DNA from: Alkalibacter sp964582705
GTDB lineage: Bacteria > Bacillota > Clostridia > Eubacteriales > Alkalibacteraceae
DNA length: 46,762 nucleotides
Reading direction: 5' to 3'
Assembly (NCBI GenBank): GCA_964582705.1
Contig: CAZOTE010000011.1
Location: 1 to 46,762, forward strand
In this document: positions 25,369 to 33,394 of the stretch, piece after piece
Position numbering within the stretch: the first letter of the stretch is position 1
Layout: the number at the start of each line of letters is the position of its first letter
Program-made: the position numbers and the translations under genes
Notes under the pieces: generated by a model
The model's input: only the letters and a program-made list of their open reading frames with translations
Databases searched by the model: none
Told to the model about the DNA's origin: nothing

Positions 25369-26724
25369 ATGGATTTTTCCAGAATCAGCCTAAGGGTCTT
25401 GACGGTTGTTTTAATTGCTTTGATTTTTTCAGGAGCTTTGGCCGGAAGCTATAAAGCTCAAAGCGATAACTTGGTAATGACTATTAATATTGAAGGAACG
25501 ATAACAGCTGGTACGGCTAATCAGGTTAGAAGAGGTATTGAAACTGCCCAAAATAGAAATGCTGAAGCGCTATTGATTTTAATGGATACGCCGGGGGGGC
25601 TGGTGGATGCCACTCTTAATATCGTCCAATCAATATTGAACTCTCCGGTGCCGGTAGTCGTCTACGTCTATCCACAAGGAGCGATTGCAGCTTCGGCAGG
25701 AACATTCATACTTGTAAGCTCCAATGTGGCTGTAATGTCGCCAGGAACAACAATCGGGGCGGCAATGCCTGTGACCATTTCTCCCGGGGAAGGGGGCAGT
25801 ACAGCGGCGGACGATAAAACGATCAATTTCTTGGCTGGACATATCAAGAGCATAGCCAGGGACAGAGAGAGGCCTGCCGATATTGCAGAAAAATTCGTAA
25901 CGGAAAATCTGACATTAGATTCTACAGAAGCCTTGGATGTTGGTATAGTAGATTTTATAAGTGGGACTTTGCCGGGACTTCTTGAGGACATCGATGGATT
26001 TGAGACAGTCGCCGGAGGAGAAAATATAATTCTGCAGACCGCAGGAGCTGAAATCGAGAATATCGAGATGAGTCTGATTGACAAGATAACAAGCCTAATA
26101 AGCGATCCACAGGTTGCCTTCCTACTTATACTGTTGGGCATTTACGGATTGATTATAGGATTTGGAGCACCGGAGACTTTTTTCCCCGAAGTCTTGGGAG
26201 CCATAAGCCTTGTTTTAGGTTTATATGGCCTAGGGACATTTGAAGTAAATGTTTTTGCGGCACTATTAATAATCTTGGGGATAGTATTGTTTGTGGCTGA
26301 GGCTTTTACTCCCACATTCGGGGTACTAGCCATAGGAGGGATAATCAGCATGGTCCTAGGAATAATGTTCCTGCCTGTAGAACCGTTGATGCCTGTGGAG
26401 TGGATATCCAGATTCAGATTCTTTGGCATAGGCATCGGGATAGCAAGTGCAGGAGTGATGGTCGTAATACTGAGAGGCATAATCAAGCTTAAGAGATCCA
26501 AGGTAGTCATGGGAAATGAAGAGTTCAATACCCAGGCTGCATTGGTAGTAAAAGAACTTAATCCTGTGGGAATGATTAAAGTCAAAGGTGAAATATGGCA
26601 GGCGGTAAGCAAAAGTGGAGAAAATATTCCCGAAGGATCAGAGGTCGTGATATCAGGTCGCGACGGCATGAAGATACTTGTTGAAAGAATTGATGATAAA
26701 ACCAAGATCAAGGAGGGTGATTAG
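25369..26724 (+). CDS. NfeD family membrane-bound serine protease (long form)
   Basis: The start is placed at the ATG at 25369 behind AGAGGTGG. The 451-residue protein has a signal or anchor helix, a ClpP-class protease domain with the SAGTF nucleophile motif (in AIAASAGTFILVSS) and a possible Lys partner in ADDKTINFLAGHIKS, then four to five membrane helices and a C-terminal NfeD OB-fold (GMIKVKGEIWQAVSK). Long NfeD proteins of archaea cleave stomatin partners. Its stop codon abuts the slipin start, so the two are translationally coupled. The whole unit parallels a second NfeD-SPFH unit at 41.1-43.5 kb. Confidence 0.9.
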   Translation: MDFSRISLRVLTVVLIALIFSGALAGSYKAQSDNLVMTINIEGTITAGTANQVRRGIETAQNRNAEALLILMDTPGGLVDATLNIVQSILNSPVPVVVYVYPQGAIAASAGTFILVSSNVAVMSPGTTIGAAMPVTISPGEGGSTAADDKTINFLAGHIKSIARDRERPADIAEKFVTENLTLDSTEALDVGIVDFISGTLPGLLEDIDGFETVAGGENIILQTAGAEIENIEMSLIDKITSLISDPQVAFLLILLGIYGLIIGFGAPETFFPEVLGAISLVLGLYGLGTFEVNVFAALLIILGIVLFVAEAFTPTFGVLAIGGIISMVLGIMFLPVEPLMPVEWISRFRFFGIGIGIASAGVMVVILRGIIKLKRSKVVMGNEEFNTQAALVVKELNPVGMIKVKGEIWQAVSKSGENIPEGSEVVISGRDGMKILVERIDDKTKIKEGD

Positions 26725-27615
26725 ATGTTTTTCTTGAATGAAACCGTATTGACGATCACTGGCGTAATGATAGTATTGCTGTTTATCCTTAGCATGTCTA
26801 TAAAGATAGTGCTTGAATACGAAAGAGGCGTGCTATTCAGGCTTGGAAGATTGGTAGGGGTAAGAGGGCCCGGTTTGATCTTAATAATTCCATTTATCGA
26901 TAGGATCACAAGGGTATCTCTTAGGACAATAGTAATCGACGTGCCCCCACAGGAAGTAATAACCAGGGATAACGTCACTTGCACAGTAAACGCGGTATTG
27001 TACTACAGGGCCGTAGCACCGGATAAGGCAGTTGTAAATGTGGAAAGATACCATGACGCAACGAGCCAGTATGCCCAGACAACGCTCAGAAGCGTCGTCG
27101 GACAGGCAGACCTTGATGAATTGTTGTCCCAAAGGGAAAAACTGAACAAGATTATACAGCAGATAGTTGATGAAGCTACAGATCCTTGGGGAATAAAGGT
27201 TACAGCTGTGGAGATAAAGGATGTCATCCTGCCAAATGAAATGCAAAGGGCGATTGCGAAACAGGCTGAAGCAGAACGTAACAGAAGGGCGGTAGTCATT
27301 CAGGCTGAAGGCGAAAAACAGGCTGCGGTAAGACTGGCCGAAGCAACTGAGATTTTATCCGGTCAGGAAGGAGCTATGACCCTTAGGATGTTGAGGTCTC
27401 TGTCAGAAGCGGCAGATTCCAAATCCACTACAATTTTGTTCCCGCTTCCAGTTGAGCTAAGAGCACTGCTTCCAGACCCTGAAAAGATAAAAGTGAAGAC
27501 TGATGCAGGAAAACGGAAAAGGGAAGAGATAAGAAGGCAGGAAAAGCTTACGGAAGAAAACAAAATTGAAGTTGATGAGGATTTAAAAGTCGAAGAGAAA
27601 AGTGAAGAAAGCTGA
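26725..27615 (+). CDS. Stomatin/slipin-type SPFH protein
   Basis: The 296-residue protein has one N-terminal membrane helix (about residues 8-28) and an SPFH/band-7 domain with the slipin motif YERGVLFRLGRLVGVRGPG and IDVPPQEVITRDNVT. An Ala/Glu-rich coiled coil (AKQAEAERNRRAVVIQAEGE) follows, then a basic, charged C-terminal tail. Such proteins oligomerise into ring-like cages on membranes. The NfeD protease encoded immediately upstream is the expected partner. The tail from residue 250 on is rich in Lys and Glu and is probably disordered. Confidence 0.92.
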   Translation: MFFLNETVLTITGVMIVLLFILSMSIKIVLEYERGVLFRLGRLVGVRGPGLILIIPFIDRITRVSLRTIVIDVPPQEVITRDNVTCTVNAVLYYRAVAPDKAVVNVERYHDATSQYAQTTLRSVVGQADLDELLSQREKLNKIIQQIVDEATDPWGIKVTAVEIKDVILPNEMQRAIAKQAEAERNRRAVVIQAEGEKQAAVRLAEATEILSGQEGAMTLRMLRSLSEAADSKSTTILFPLPVELRALLPDPEKIKVKTDAGKRKREEIRRQEKLTEENKIEVDEDLKVEEKSEES

Positions 27616-27623
27616 TAGCTTAT

Positions 27624-27663
27624 ACAAAACCGGGTTGTCATCTCAGAGACATCCCGGTTTTGT
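27624..27663 (+). terminator. Bidirectional terminator between the slipin gene and purE
   Basis: ACAAAACCGGG (27624-27634) pairs with CCCGGTTTTGT (27653-27663), with a short inner stem TGTC/GACA. It suits both converging genes. Confidence 0.8.
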
Positions 27664-27672
27664 AATAAACGG

Positions 27673-28161
27673 CTATTTATTTTTCATCTTCTGGGCCTTA
27701 TCTAGCACCATTGATTCTAAATCTTTCTTATATTTTTCTACACTTGCATATATGGCATCATCGCTTGTTGCAAGTATCTGTGCGGCCAGTATGCCGGCGT
27801 TTTTTGCACCGTTTATCGCTACTGTGGCAACAGGCACGCCCGGAGGCATTTGAACGATTGAGTATAGTGAGTCAACTCCATCTAAGGTACGGCTCTTTAC
27901 AGGGACTCCTATCACAGGTAATGATGTCAGGGAAGCTACCATTCCAGGAAGGTGCGCTGCTCCTCCGGCACCGGCGATTATAACCTTTAGCCCTCTATCC
28001 ACCGCGCTCTTTGCATAGCTATAGAGCCTGTCTGGAGTTCTGTGAGCTGATACGATGGTCATTTCATAGGAGATGGAGAATTGGTCTAGGATTTCTGCAG
28101 CCTGTTCCATGACCGGTAAATCAGAATCGCTGCCCATTATAATTCCTACCATTGGTTTCAT
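27673..28161 (-). CDS. purE: N5-carboxyaminoimidazole ribonucleotide mutase
   Basis: The 162-residue protein is a typical class I PurE with the N-terminal GIIMGSDSDLPVM phosphate-binding motif, the SAHRTPDRL catalytic segment and GAGGAAHLPGMVASLT. It moves the carboxyl group of N5-CAIR to give CAIR in purine synthesis. It follows purK by 4 bases on the minus strand, with AAAGGATG ahead of its ATG. No other pur genes are in the window. Confidence 0.96.
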   Translation of the reverse strand: MKPMVGIIMGSDSDLPVMEQAAEILDQFSISYEMTIVSAHRTPDRLYSYAKSAVDRGLKVIIAGAGGAAHLPGMVASLTSLPVIGVPVKSRTLDGVDSLYSIVQMPPGVPVATVAINGAKNAGILAAQILATSDDAIYASVEKYKKDLESMVLDKAQKMKNK

Positions 28162-28165
28162 GAGA

Positions 28166-29341
28166 TCATCCTTTCGATGTTTTTTCAGATATGATTTTTA
28201 AAACTGATTGAGCTTGATCAGCAATGCTTAAGGCTTCATCAACTGTTTTTGCCAATACGGTAAAATGTCCCATTTTCCGTTGGGGCTTTGTAGTGGACTT
28301 GCCGTATATATGAAGAGTCAGTCCCGGATAAGACAATGCCTCGGATACACCCTTTACCAAAGGTTTGCCTTCGTGACCATCTTCACCCAATAAATTTCTC
28401 ATGACCACGGGGCTGTGCAGGTCTGTTTTACCGAGAGGAAGACCAAGAACGGCTCTTACATGATTTTCAAATTGTGAGGTAATGCAGGCTTCAATAGTAT
28501 AATGACCTGAGTTGTGGGGTCTGGGAGCGACTTCATTTACTAAGATATCACCATTTTCATGAACGAACATCTCAACGCAAAACATGCCCACTCCATCAAA
28601 CATATGACAGATTTCTTTTGCCAGTTTTTCAGCATCTCGCGTCTGTTTATCGGTTATATTTGCCGGAGCGATTGTTTCATATAAAATACTGTCTCTATGT
28701 ATGTTTTCGGCAACAGGATAGGCGACTATTTCTCCATTCATTGTTCGGCAGCATAAAACTGAAATTTCTTTTGTAAAAGGGATAAACTGCTCCACATAAA
28801 GAAGATTTTCATCACCATTTAGGGAGCTGTATGCTTCTGAGATTTCTTCTTCAGAATTTACCAGGTAGTTTCCCTTTCCGTCGTAGGCTCCTGAAGCACT
28901 TTTAACCATAAGAGGATATCCGTATTCTGCGGCAGCGGCTTTTATGGATTCAGTGGAATCTGCTTTTTTAAATGGACCCAAAGGGATGGAGTTATCCTGG
29001 AGAAGCTTTTTTTGCTGGTACTTGTTTTGGATAGCCTCAAGGCTTTTAGCTTTGGGATAGACGATATAACCATTATCCTCCAAGTATTTTAGTACTTCTG
29101 TTGAAATATGCTCAAATTCACAGGTCAAGACGTCTGTTTTCTTGGCAAGTTCTTCCAGGGCAGCTTTGTCATTAAAGGCAGCTACGATTGCCACGTTGGC
29201 TAGCGGGGATGCGGGGCAGTCAGCTCCGGGATCTAAAATTGCAGTGCCAACCCCAAGCTTTGATGCTTCGCTTATCATCATCTTGCCCAGCTGGCCTCCG
29301 CCTATTATACCTATTTTTTTTGATAGATAGTTGATTTCCAT
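28166..29341 (-). CDS. purK: N5-carboxyaminoimidazole ribonucleotide synthase
   Basis: The 391-residue ATP-grasp protein has the PurK signatures KIGIIGGGQLGKMM at the N-terminus, MVKSASGAYDGKGNY in the ATP-binding region, and VNEVAPRPHNSGHYTIEAC. It makes N5-CAIR from AIR, bicarbonate and ATP, the substrate for PurE, encoded next. An inverted repeat lies about 95 bases upstream and could be an operator. Use of the purK/purE two-step route fits most bacteria. Confidence 0.96.
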   Translation of the reverse strand: MEINYLSKKIGIIGGGQLGKMMISEASKLGVGTAILDPGADCPASPLANVAIVAAFNDKAALEELAKKTDVLTCEFEHISTEVLKYLEDNGYIVYPKAKSLEAIQNKYQQKKLLQDNSIPLGPFKKADSTESIKAAAAEYGYPLMVKSASGAYDGKGNYLVNSEEEISEAYSSLNGDENLLYVEQFIPFTKEISVLCCRTMNGEIVAYPVAENIHRDSILYETIAPANITDKQTRDAEKLAKEICHMFDGVGMFCVEMFVHENGDILVNEVAPRPHNSGHYTIEACITSQFENHVRAVLGLPLGKTDLHSPVVMRNLLGEDGHEGKPLVKGVSEALSYPGLTLHIYGKSTTKPQRKMGHFTVLAKTVDEALSIADQAQSVLKIISEKTSKG

Positions 29342-29434
29342 TTTATTATGATACCTTTCCTTTGTTTAAATTTAAGCTAATTTTAACATGAGAATCTTTT
29401 TAAAACAACATATAGAACTTTGTTTTTAAATAAA

Positions 29435-29452
29435 ATTCGTATAGCTACGAAT
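29435..29452. repeat. Inverted repeat upstream of purK
   Basis: ATTCGTA (29435-29441) and TACGAAT (29446-29452) form a perfect palindrome with a 4-base centre. The TTCG/CGAA core loosely recalls purine-repressor sites, but the assignment to a regulator is a guess. The surrounding gap 29342-29505 is AT-rich and holds no gene. Confidence 0.4.
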
Positions 29453-29505
29453 AATAAAATATAAAATTTAATTAATGTACATATTGATAGGGCCAGAAAA
29501 CAAAA

Positions 29506-29526
29506 GACCTCTCTATTAGAGAGGTC
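29506..29526 (-). terminator. Terminator of the DUF6465 gene
   Basis: GACCTCTC (29506-29513) pairs with GAGAGGTC (29519-29526), and on the minus strand TTTTGTTTTC follows. Confidence 0.85.
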
Positions 29527-29538
29527 GAAGCGGTTGCG

Positions 29539-29742
29539 CTAGCCTGTTATATCTATGGAGCCTTTAAAGGTCTTGTTGATAACATAGTAGCACTTGTTTT
29601 CTTCCGGTTTTACGTAAATCTCGATCTTTTTAATGTCCTTGACTTTGTTTCCTTCTGATTTCCATACATTTTTAGCTTCTTTGGAAAAATCGCACATGTC
29701 TACTTCATTGCCGGCAATCTGTAAAAAAACACTTTCTTTCAT
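29539..29742 (-). CDS. DUF6465 family small protein
   Basis: The 67-residue protein has no signal peptide or membrane segment. Its pattern VFLQIAGNEVDM, then KKIEIYVKPEENKCYYVIN, matches the DUF6465 family of short clostridial proteins, where IYVKPEE is the hallmark. Its function is unknown. It has its own promoter and terminator, and the ATG follows AAGGGGGAT on the minus strand. Confidence 0.8.
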   Translation of the reverse strand: MKESVFLQIAGNEVDMCDFSKEAKNVWKSEGNKVKDIKKIEIYVKPEENKCYYVINKTFKGSIDITG

Positions 29743-29806
29743 TGTTGATCCCCCTTGTTTTTTGATTGTATAAGTATAAGTTCATTTTGAATATTATTTA
29801 CCTATA

Positions 29807-29835
29807 AGTATGACTAATTTTGTCTTATTTGTCAA
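29807..29835 (-). promoter_or_regulatory. Promoter of the DUF6465 gene
   Basis: On the minus strand TTGACA (29835-29830) and CATACT (29812-29807) are 17 bases apart, pointing at the small-protein gene. Confidence 0.55.
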
Positions 29836-29888
29836 GTTGCGTGACTTTAAAGGTTTGTGAAAGGTTTTGTATTTTGTAATATGCGAGG

Positions 29889-29933
29889 GATTTTCAGTTA
29901 GTGTTTGACAAAAATCTGAAAATCAAGTACGAT
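29889..29933 (+). promoter_or_regulatory. Promoter and operator of the corrinoid methyltransferase operon
   Basis: TTGACA (29905-29910) and TACGAT (29928-29933) are spaced by 17 bases. A perfect 9-bp inverted repeat, GATTTTCAG (29889-29897) and CTGAAAATC (29916-29924), brackets the -35 box, with 18 bases between the arms. A regulator bound there would compete with RNA polymerase, or act as an activator that displaces the spacing. Confidence 0.6.
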
Positions 29934-29974
29934 TAAATTGTGGAAATCAATGAGGCAATTTTTTTTCGTTGGAA

Positions 29975-29988
29975 TGTAAACGATAACA
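29975..29988 (+). promoter_or_regulatory. CcpA catabolite-responsive element (cre)
   Basis: TGTAAACGATAACA fits the cre consensus TGWAANCGNTNWCA at every position. It lies about 35 bases downstream of the likely start point, a typical place for roadblock repression, and would turn the operon down when sugars are plentiful. TCGTTG (29966-29971) and CAACGA (29989-29994) bracket it as a hairpin. Confidence 0.75.
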
Positions 29989-30031
29989 CAACGACAAAGA
30001 TTAAATAAATTACAAACGGAGGTCGACAAAT

Positions 30032-30835
30032 TTGATAATTATCGGTGAGAAGATCAATGGTTCTATTCCTTCAGTAGCAAAGGCAATAGCAGAAAGAGAT
30101 GCAGAGTTCATAAAAAACCTGGCAAGAATACAGTCAGATGCAAAAGCGAACTATATTGATGTCTGCGCATCCGTAGATGACGACATTGAGCTTGAGACGA
30201 TGAAATGGCTAATAGACCAAGTACAGGAAGTTACTGATACTCCAATAGCTGTAGATAGCCCAAACGCCAAAATCTGCGCTGAAGCCATCAATTTTTGCAA
30301 TAAGCCGGGGCTTGTCAATTCTGTTTCTTTGGAAGGCAGCAAAATAGACGATGTATTTACCGTGATAGCTGACACCAAGTGGGAGTGTACAGCTTTGTTA
30401 TGCGATGACTGCGGGATTCATCCAACCGCTGAAGCCAGGCTAAATGTTTTTGAAAAAATTATGGCAAGGGCAAAGGAATATGGAATAGACCCTTCCAGAC
30501 TTCATATAGATCCTCTTGTGGAAATGGTTTGTGCTTCGGAGGAGGGCATAAAAATGCTGGTGGAAGTTATCAGCGAGATAAAGAGAAGGTATTCAAATAT
30601 CCATATAACGGGAGCGGTAAGCAACGTCTCTTTTAACCTGCCAATCAGAAGAGTGGTCAATCAGGCATTTACGGTTCTTGCCATGAATGCGGGTATGGAC
30701 AGCGCCATACTGGATCCTACGAACAAAGATCTCATGGGTATGATATATGCAACAGATGGCCTCTTGGGCAATGATGAGTACTTTATCGAGTATATAGGAG
30801 CTTTCAGAGAAGGTATATTTGGAAATAAAAAGTAA
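30032..30835 (+). CDS. Methyltetrahydrofolate:corrinoid methyltransferase (MT-II, MtvA/AcsE-like)
   Basis: The start is a TTG at 30032, nine bases after GGAGG, giving MIIIGEKINGSIPSV. The 267-residue protein has the pterin-binding TIM-barrel fold of the AcsE/MtvA group. Segments include ANYIDVCASV, TPIAVDSPNAKIC, ALLCDDCGIHPTAEARL and THI-like barrel strands ending GAVSNVSFNLPIRR. It would move a methyl group between the corrinoid protein encoded next and tetrahydrofolate. It heads a three-gene operon that resembles mtvA-mtvC-mtvB of acetogens, which demethylate methoxylated aromatics. Relatives act in glycine-betaine and other methyl systems, so the outer substrate is open. Confidence 0.85.
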   Translation: MIIIGEKINGSIPSVAKAIAERDAEFIKNLARIQSDAKANYIDVCASVDDDIELETMKWLIDQVQEVTDTPIAVDSPNAKICAEAINFCNKPGLVNSVSLEGSKIDDVFTVIADTKWECTALLCDDCGIHPTAEARLNVFEKIMARAKEYGIDPSRLHIDPLVEMVCASEEGIKMLVEVISEIKRRYSNIHITGAVSNVSFNLPIRRVVNQAFTVLAMNAGMDSAILDPTNKDLMGMIYATDGLLGNDEYFIEYIGAFREGIFGNKK

Positions 30836-30876
30836 CAATAATTATAAAACACCAAAGATCAAAGGAGGAATTCAAA

Positions 30877-31506
30877 ATGGCAAAAATCGATGAAGTTAAA
30901 GCAAAAGTAGAAGCGGGAAAGACAAAATTAGTACCGGGTTTGGTTCAGGAAGCTTTGGATGAAGGCAGCGCTGCAGAGGATATCCTACAGGCTATGGTAG
31001 AAGGAATGGGAGTTGTAGGAGAGAAGTTTTCTACAGGAGAAATTTTCGTTCCCGAGATGCTTATTGCGGCAAAAGCAATGGCCAAAGGCGTGGATGTGCT
31101 AAAGCCACATATGGCTAGCGACGGAGCAACATCCCTTGGAACGTGCATAATAGGAACAGTAGAAGGGGACTTGCACGATATAGGAAAGAATCTTGTTGCA
31201 ATGATGGTAGAAAGCGCAGGATTTAAAATGATAGACTTGGGCGTAGATGTGACTGCCACAAAATTTGTTGAAGCAGCTAGAGAAAATGACAATGTTAAGA
31301 TTGTTGCTTGTTCCGGACTTTTAACAACAACCATGCCAGCCCTTAAGGAAACGGTAAAGCAAGTTAAGGATAGTGGTCTGAATGTAAAGGTTTTGGTGGG
31401 TGGCGCGCCTGTAACCCCTGAATATGCAGAGCAGATAGGTGCAGACGGATATGCGCCTGATGCTGGGAGCGCAGCTGTTAAAGCAAAAGAGCTTGCAAGA
31501 GGATAA
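30877..31506 (+). CDS. Corrinoid protein of a methyltransferase system
   Basis: The 209-residue protein has an N-terminal helical cap domain (about residues 1-85, AAEDILQAMVEGMGVVGEKF with EIFVPEMLIAAKAM) and a B12-binding Rossmann domain. The cobalt-ligand motif is D-x-H-x-x-G (DLHDIGKN, His100), followed by MIDLGVDVTATKFVEAA and VLVGGAPVTPEYAEQIGADG. It shuttles a methyl group between two methyltransferases. It follows AAAGGAGGAATTC and sits between the genes for its two expected partners. Confidence 0.94.
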   Translation: MAKIDEVKAKVEAGKTKLVPGLVQEALDEGSAAEDILQAMVEGMGVVGEKFSTGEIFVPEMLIAAKAMAKGVDVLKPHMASDGATSLGTCIIGTVEGDLHDIGKNLVAMMVESAGFKMIDLGVDVTATKFVEAARENDNVKIVACSGLLTTTMPALKETVKQVKDSGLNVKVLVGGAPVTPEYAEQIGADGYAPDAGSAAVKAKELARG

Positions 31507-31535
31507 AAATCAATAATTCGGGGAGGTAACTGACT

Positions 31536-32513
31536 ATGTTAACAAAAAGACAAAACTTGATTGAGACAATCAGAGGAGGCAATCCTGACAGATTTGTTAA
31601 TCAATATGAATTCATGAACTTAATTATGGAGGCTCCCCTGGGGACCATGGCAGGCCCGGGACAAACTATAAAAAACGAGTGGGGAATAACATTCAGCTGG
31701 CCTGAAGGGCAGATAGGAGGTTTTCCTGTACATGACGAGGAACATCTGGTATTAAAAGACATAACTGAATGGAGAAAATACGTTAATGCACCGACAGTTC
31801 AATCATCAGACGCGGCGTGGGCTGCAGCAATAGAGCATGCAAATTCAGTAGACAGAGATGAAGAGTTCGTAACCGGTTTCGTAGCTCCCGGTCTCTTTGA
31901 AATGACCCATCACCTTATGAGCATGGAAGAAGCCTTGATAGCCCTATATGAAGAGCCGGAAGCCATGCATGAACTGATAGATTACATCATGGAGCATGAG
32001 CTTGAATATGCGAAGGTAATGATAGAAAAAATCAAGCCTGACTGCATATTTCATCATGATGACTGGGGAAGCCAAAAGTCATCTTTCATATCCCCTGAAA
32101 TGTTTAAAGAGTTTTATCTTCCGAGGTATAAAAAAATCTATGGGTTTTATAAAGAAAATGGCGTGGAGCTGATTGTCCATCACAGCGACTCTTATGCTGC
32201 CAATCTTGTCCCATTCATGGTAGAGATGGGCGTTGATATATGGCAAGGGGTTATGACGACCAACAATACTCCTGAGCTTATAAAACAATATGGAGGTAAG
32301 ATTAGCTTCATGGGGGATGTGGACAGCGGGGTCGTTGATTTTCCCGGCTGGACTCGTGAAATACTAGAGCGTGAGATTGAGAGAGCATGCAAGAACTGCG
32401 GAAAACATTATTTCATTCCAAATTTGACCCAGGGACTTAATTTCAGCTCTTTTCCCGGAGTATATGACACCGCAACTGAGATTATCGATGAGCTGAGTAA
32501 AAAGATGTTTTAA
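31536..32513 (+). CDS. UroD-fold corrinoid methyltransferase (MT-I, MtvB-like)
   Basis: The 325-residue protein belongs to the uroporphyrinogen-decarboxylase superfamily and is expected to transfer a methyl group from the substrate to the corrinoid protein. Coupled genes, not heme synthesis, support this role. Methyl-thiol branches such as MtaA and MtbA have a zinc H-x-C motif; the corresponding strand here reads ELIVHHSDSYAANL with no cysteine, so a thiol substrate is unlikely and a methoxy or other methyl donor is favoured. Genes of this type were described as O-demethylase component MtvB. It ends before a strong terminator. The reductive activator of the corrinoid protein (RamA/OdmC type) is not in the window. 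Confidence 0.82.
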   Translation: MLTKRQNLIETIRGGNPDRFVNQYEFMNLIMEAPLGTMAGPGQTIKNEWGITFSWPEGQIGGFPVHDEEHLVLKDITEWRKYVNAPTVQSSDAAWAAAIEHANSVDRDEEFVTGFVAPGLFEMTHHLMSMEEALIALYEEPEAMHELIDYIMEHELEYAKVMIEKIKPDCIFHHDDWGSQKSSFISPEMFKEFYLPRYKKIYGFYKENGVELIVHHSDSYAANLVPFMVEMGVDIWQGVMTTNNTPELIKQYGGKISFMGDVDSGVVDFPGWTREILEREIERACKNCGKHYFIPNLTQGLNFSSFPGVYDTATEIIDELSKKMF

Positions 32514-32525
32514 AAATAAAGGAAG

Positions 32526-32560
32526 CGCCGTTCAAGCTAGTAACCTGAACGGTGTTTTTT
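32526..32560 (+). terminator. Terminator of the corrinoid methyltransferase operon
   Basis: CGCCGTTCA (32526-32534) pairs with TGAACGGTG (32546-32554), including one GU pair, then a T run. Confidence 0.85.
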
Positions 32561-33084
32561 CAATACATGATGCCGCCGATGTAAGTGACTGTATTTGGTC
32601 CATTGTTATACTTTAAGCCATTGTCTTTCATCAAGGATATTACGTCTATTCCGTGAGCTTCCAAGGATATTATTTTATCATCCGGTCGACGGCAGGGCTC
32701 CCCATCGATATAGGTGCATTTTTTGCATAAGGCGCAAGCCCCCACACCGAGAATTTTAAATTTTGTTTCCTTGCTTATTTCATTTTTTACATCCAGCAGC
32801 TTGTGCTGAAAGTCTATGGCGGAATCAACCATGCCTTTCCAGTCATATAGGTTTTTAAGTTCATAAACCTCGTATAAAATAATAAAATTATCGTAAGATG
32901 AAAAATCCTTTTTAATCTTCTCCAAGTCATCTATTGCAGGAGGGCAAGCCCAGTTTTTGCCATAATATCCACACCGGTCCTGTTCGCACATGCCCCGTAC
33001 TTCCTCGCTTAGCTTAATCGAGCTTATAGGGATATCGTGAAAGTTCTTTATGTGCTTTGATATTAAATCATGTATGGTTGTCAT
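32560..33084 (-). CDS. DUF2284 family cysteine-rich protein
   Basis: The 174-residue protein has the DUF2284 cysteine pattern CEQDRCGYYGKNWACPP near residue 33-49, and CALCKKCTYIDGEPCRRPDD near residue 117-136. This suggests binding of a metal or iron-sulfur cluster. Its function is not established. It converges on the methyltransferase operon. DUF2284 proteins recur near corrinoid and one-carbon genes in anaerobes, a general impression I cannot quantify here. The ATG follows GGAGGGTTA. Confidence 0.85.
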   Translation of the reverse strand: MTTIHDLISKHIKNFHDIPISSIKLSEEVRGMCEQDRCGYYGKNWACPPAIDDLEKIKKDFSSYDNFIILYEVYELKNLYDWKGMVDSAIDFQHKLLDVKNEISKETKFKILGVGACALCKKCTYIDGEPCRRPDDKIISLEAHGIDVISLMKDNGLKYNNGPNTVTYIGGIMY

Positions 33085-33337
33085 AATTAACCCTCCATTC
33101 TATTTGATTAAACAGTTAAACCAATTCAAGTTTACTTCACTATGTGATTCTAGTCAATCTGCATTATTAGCATTAATTGCTATGAAACCCTTTCTAAACT
33201 CAATGAAATTAGTATTAATGAATATATATAATTTTACATAGAAAAATAGTTTCGATGGAAACAAAAGCGAGCATATTGATAATTTAAAATTTTTGTGATT
33301 GTAAACAATATCAGAGGGTATAAATGCGAATATAGAG

Positions 33338-33360
33338 TAAATTGTAATGATTACAATTTA
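33338..33360. promoter_or_regulatory. PerR/Fur box ahead of perR-katG
   Basis: A perfect 11-1-11 palindrome with half-sites TAAATTGTAAT and ATTACAATTTA lies 35 bases before the start codon. It resembles the PerR box (TTATAATNATTATAA) and fits autoregulation. The remainder of 33085-33394 shows only AT-rich sequence. Confidence 0.8.
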
Positions 33361-33394
33361 AATATCGAACTAACCTGGAAGGCTGTGAAATGTC

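Noticed and set aside
28166..30031. Purine riboswitch upstream of purK
   Set aside because: I looked for the conserved purine aptamer core between 29342 and 29505 and did not find it; only a short palindrome is present.
30032..30835. Dihydropteroate synthase (FolP)
   Set aside because: The pterin-binding barrel is shared, but the neighbours are corrinoid methyltransferase genes and the N-terminus fits the AcsE/MtvA group. No other folate-synthesis genes are adjacent.
31536..32513. Uroporphyrinogen decarboxylase of heme synthesis (HemE)
   Set aside because: The fold is shared, but the gene is third in a corrinoid methyltransferase operon and no other heme-synthesis genes are nearby.
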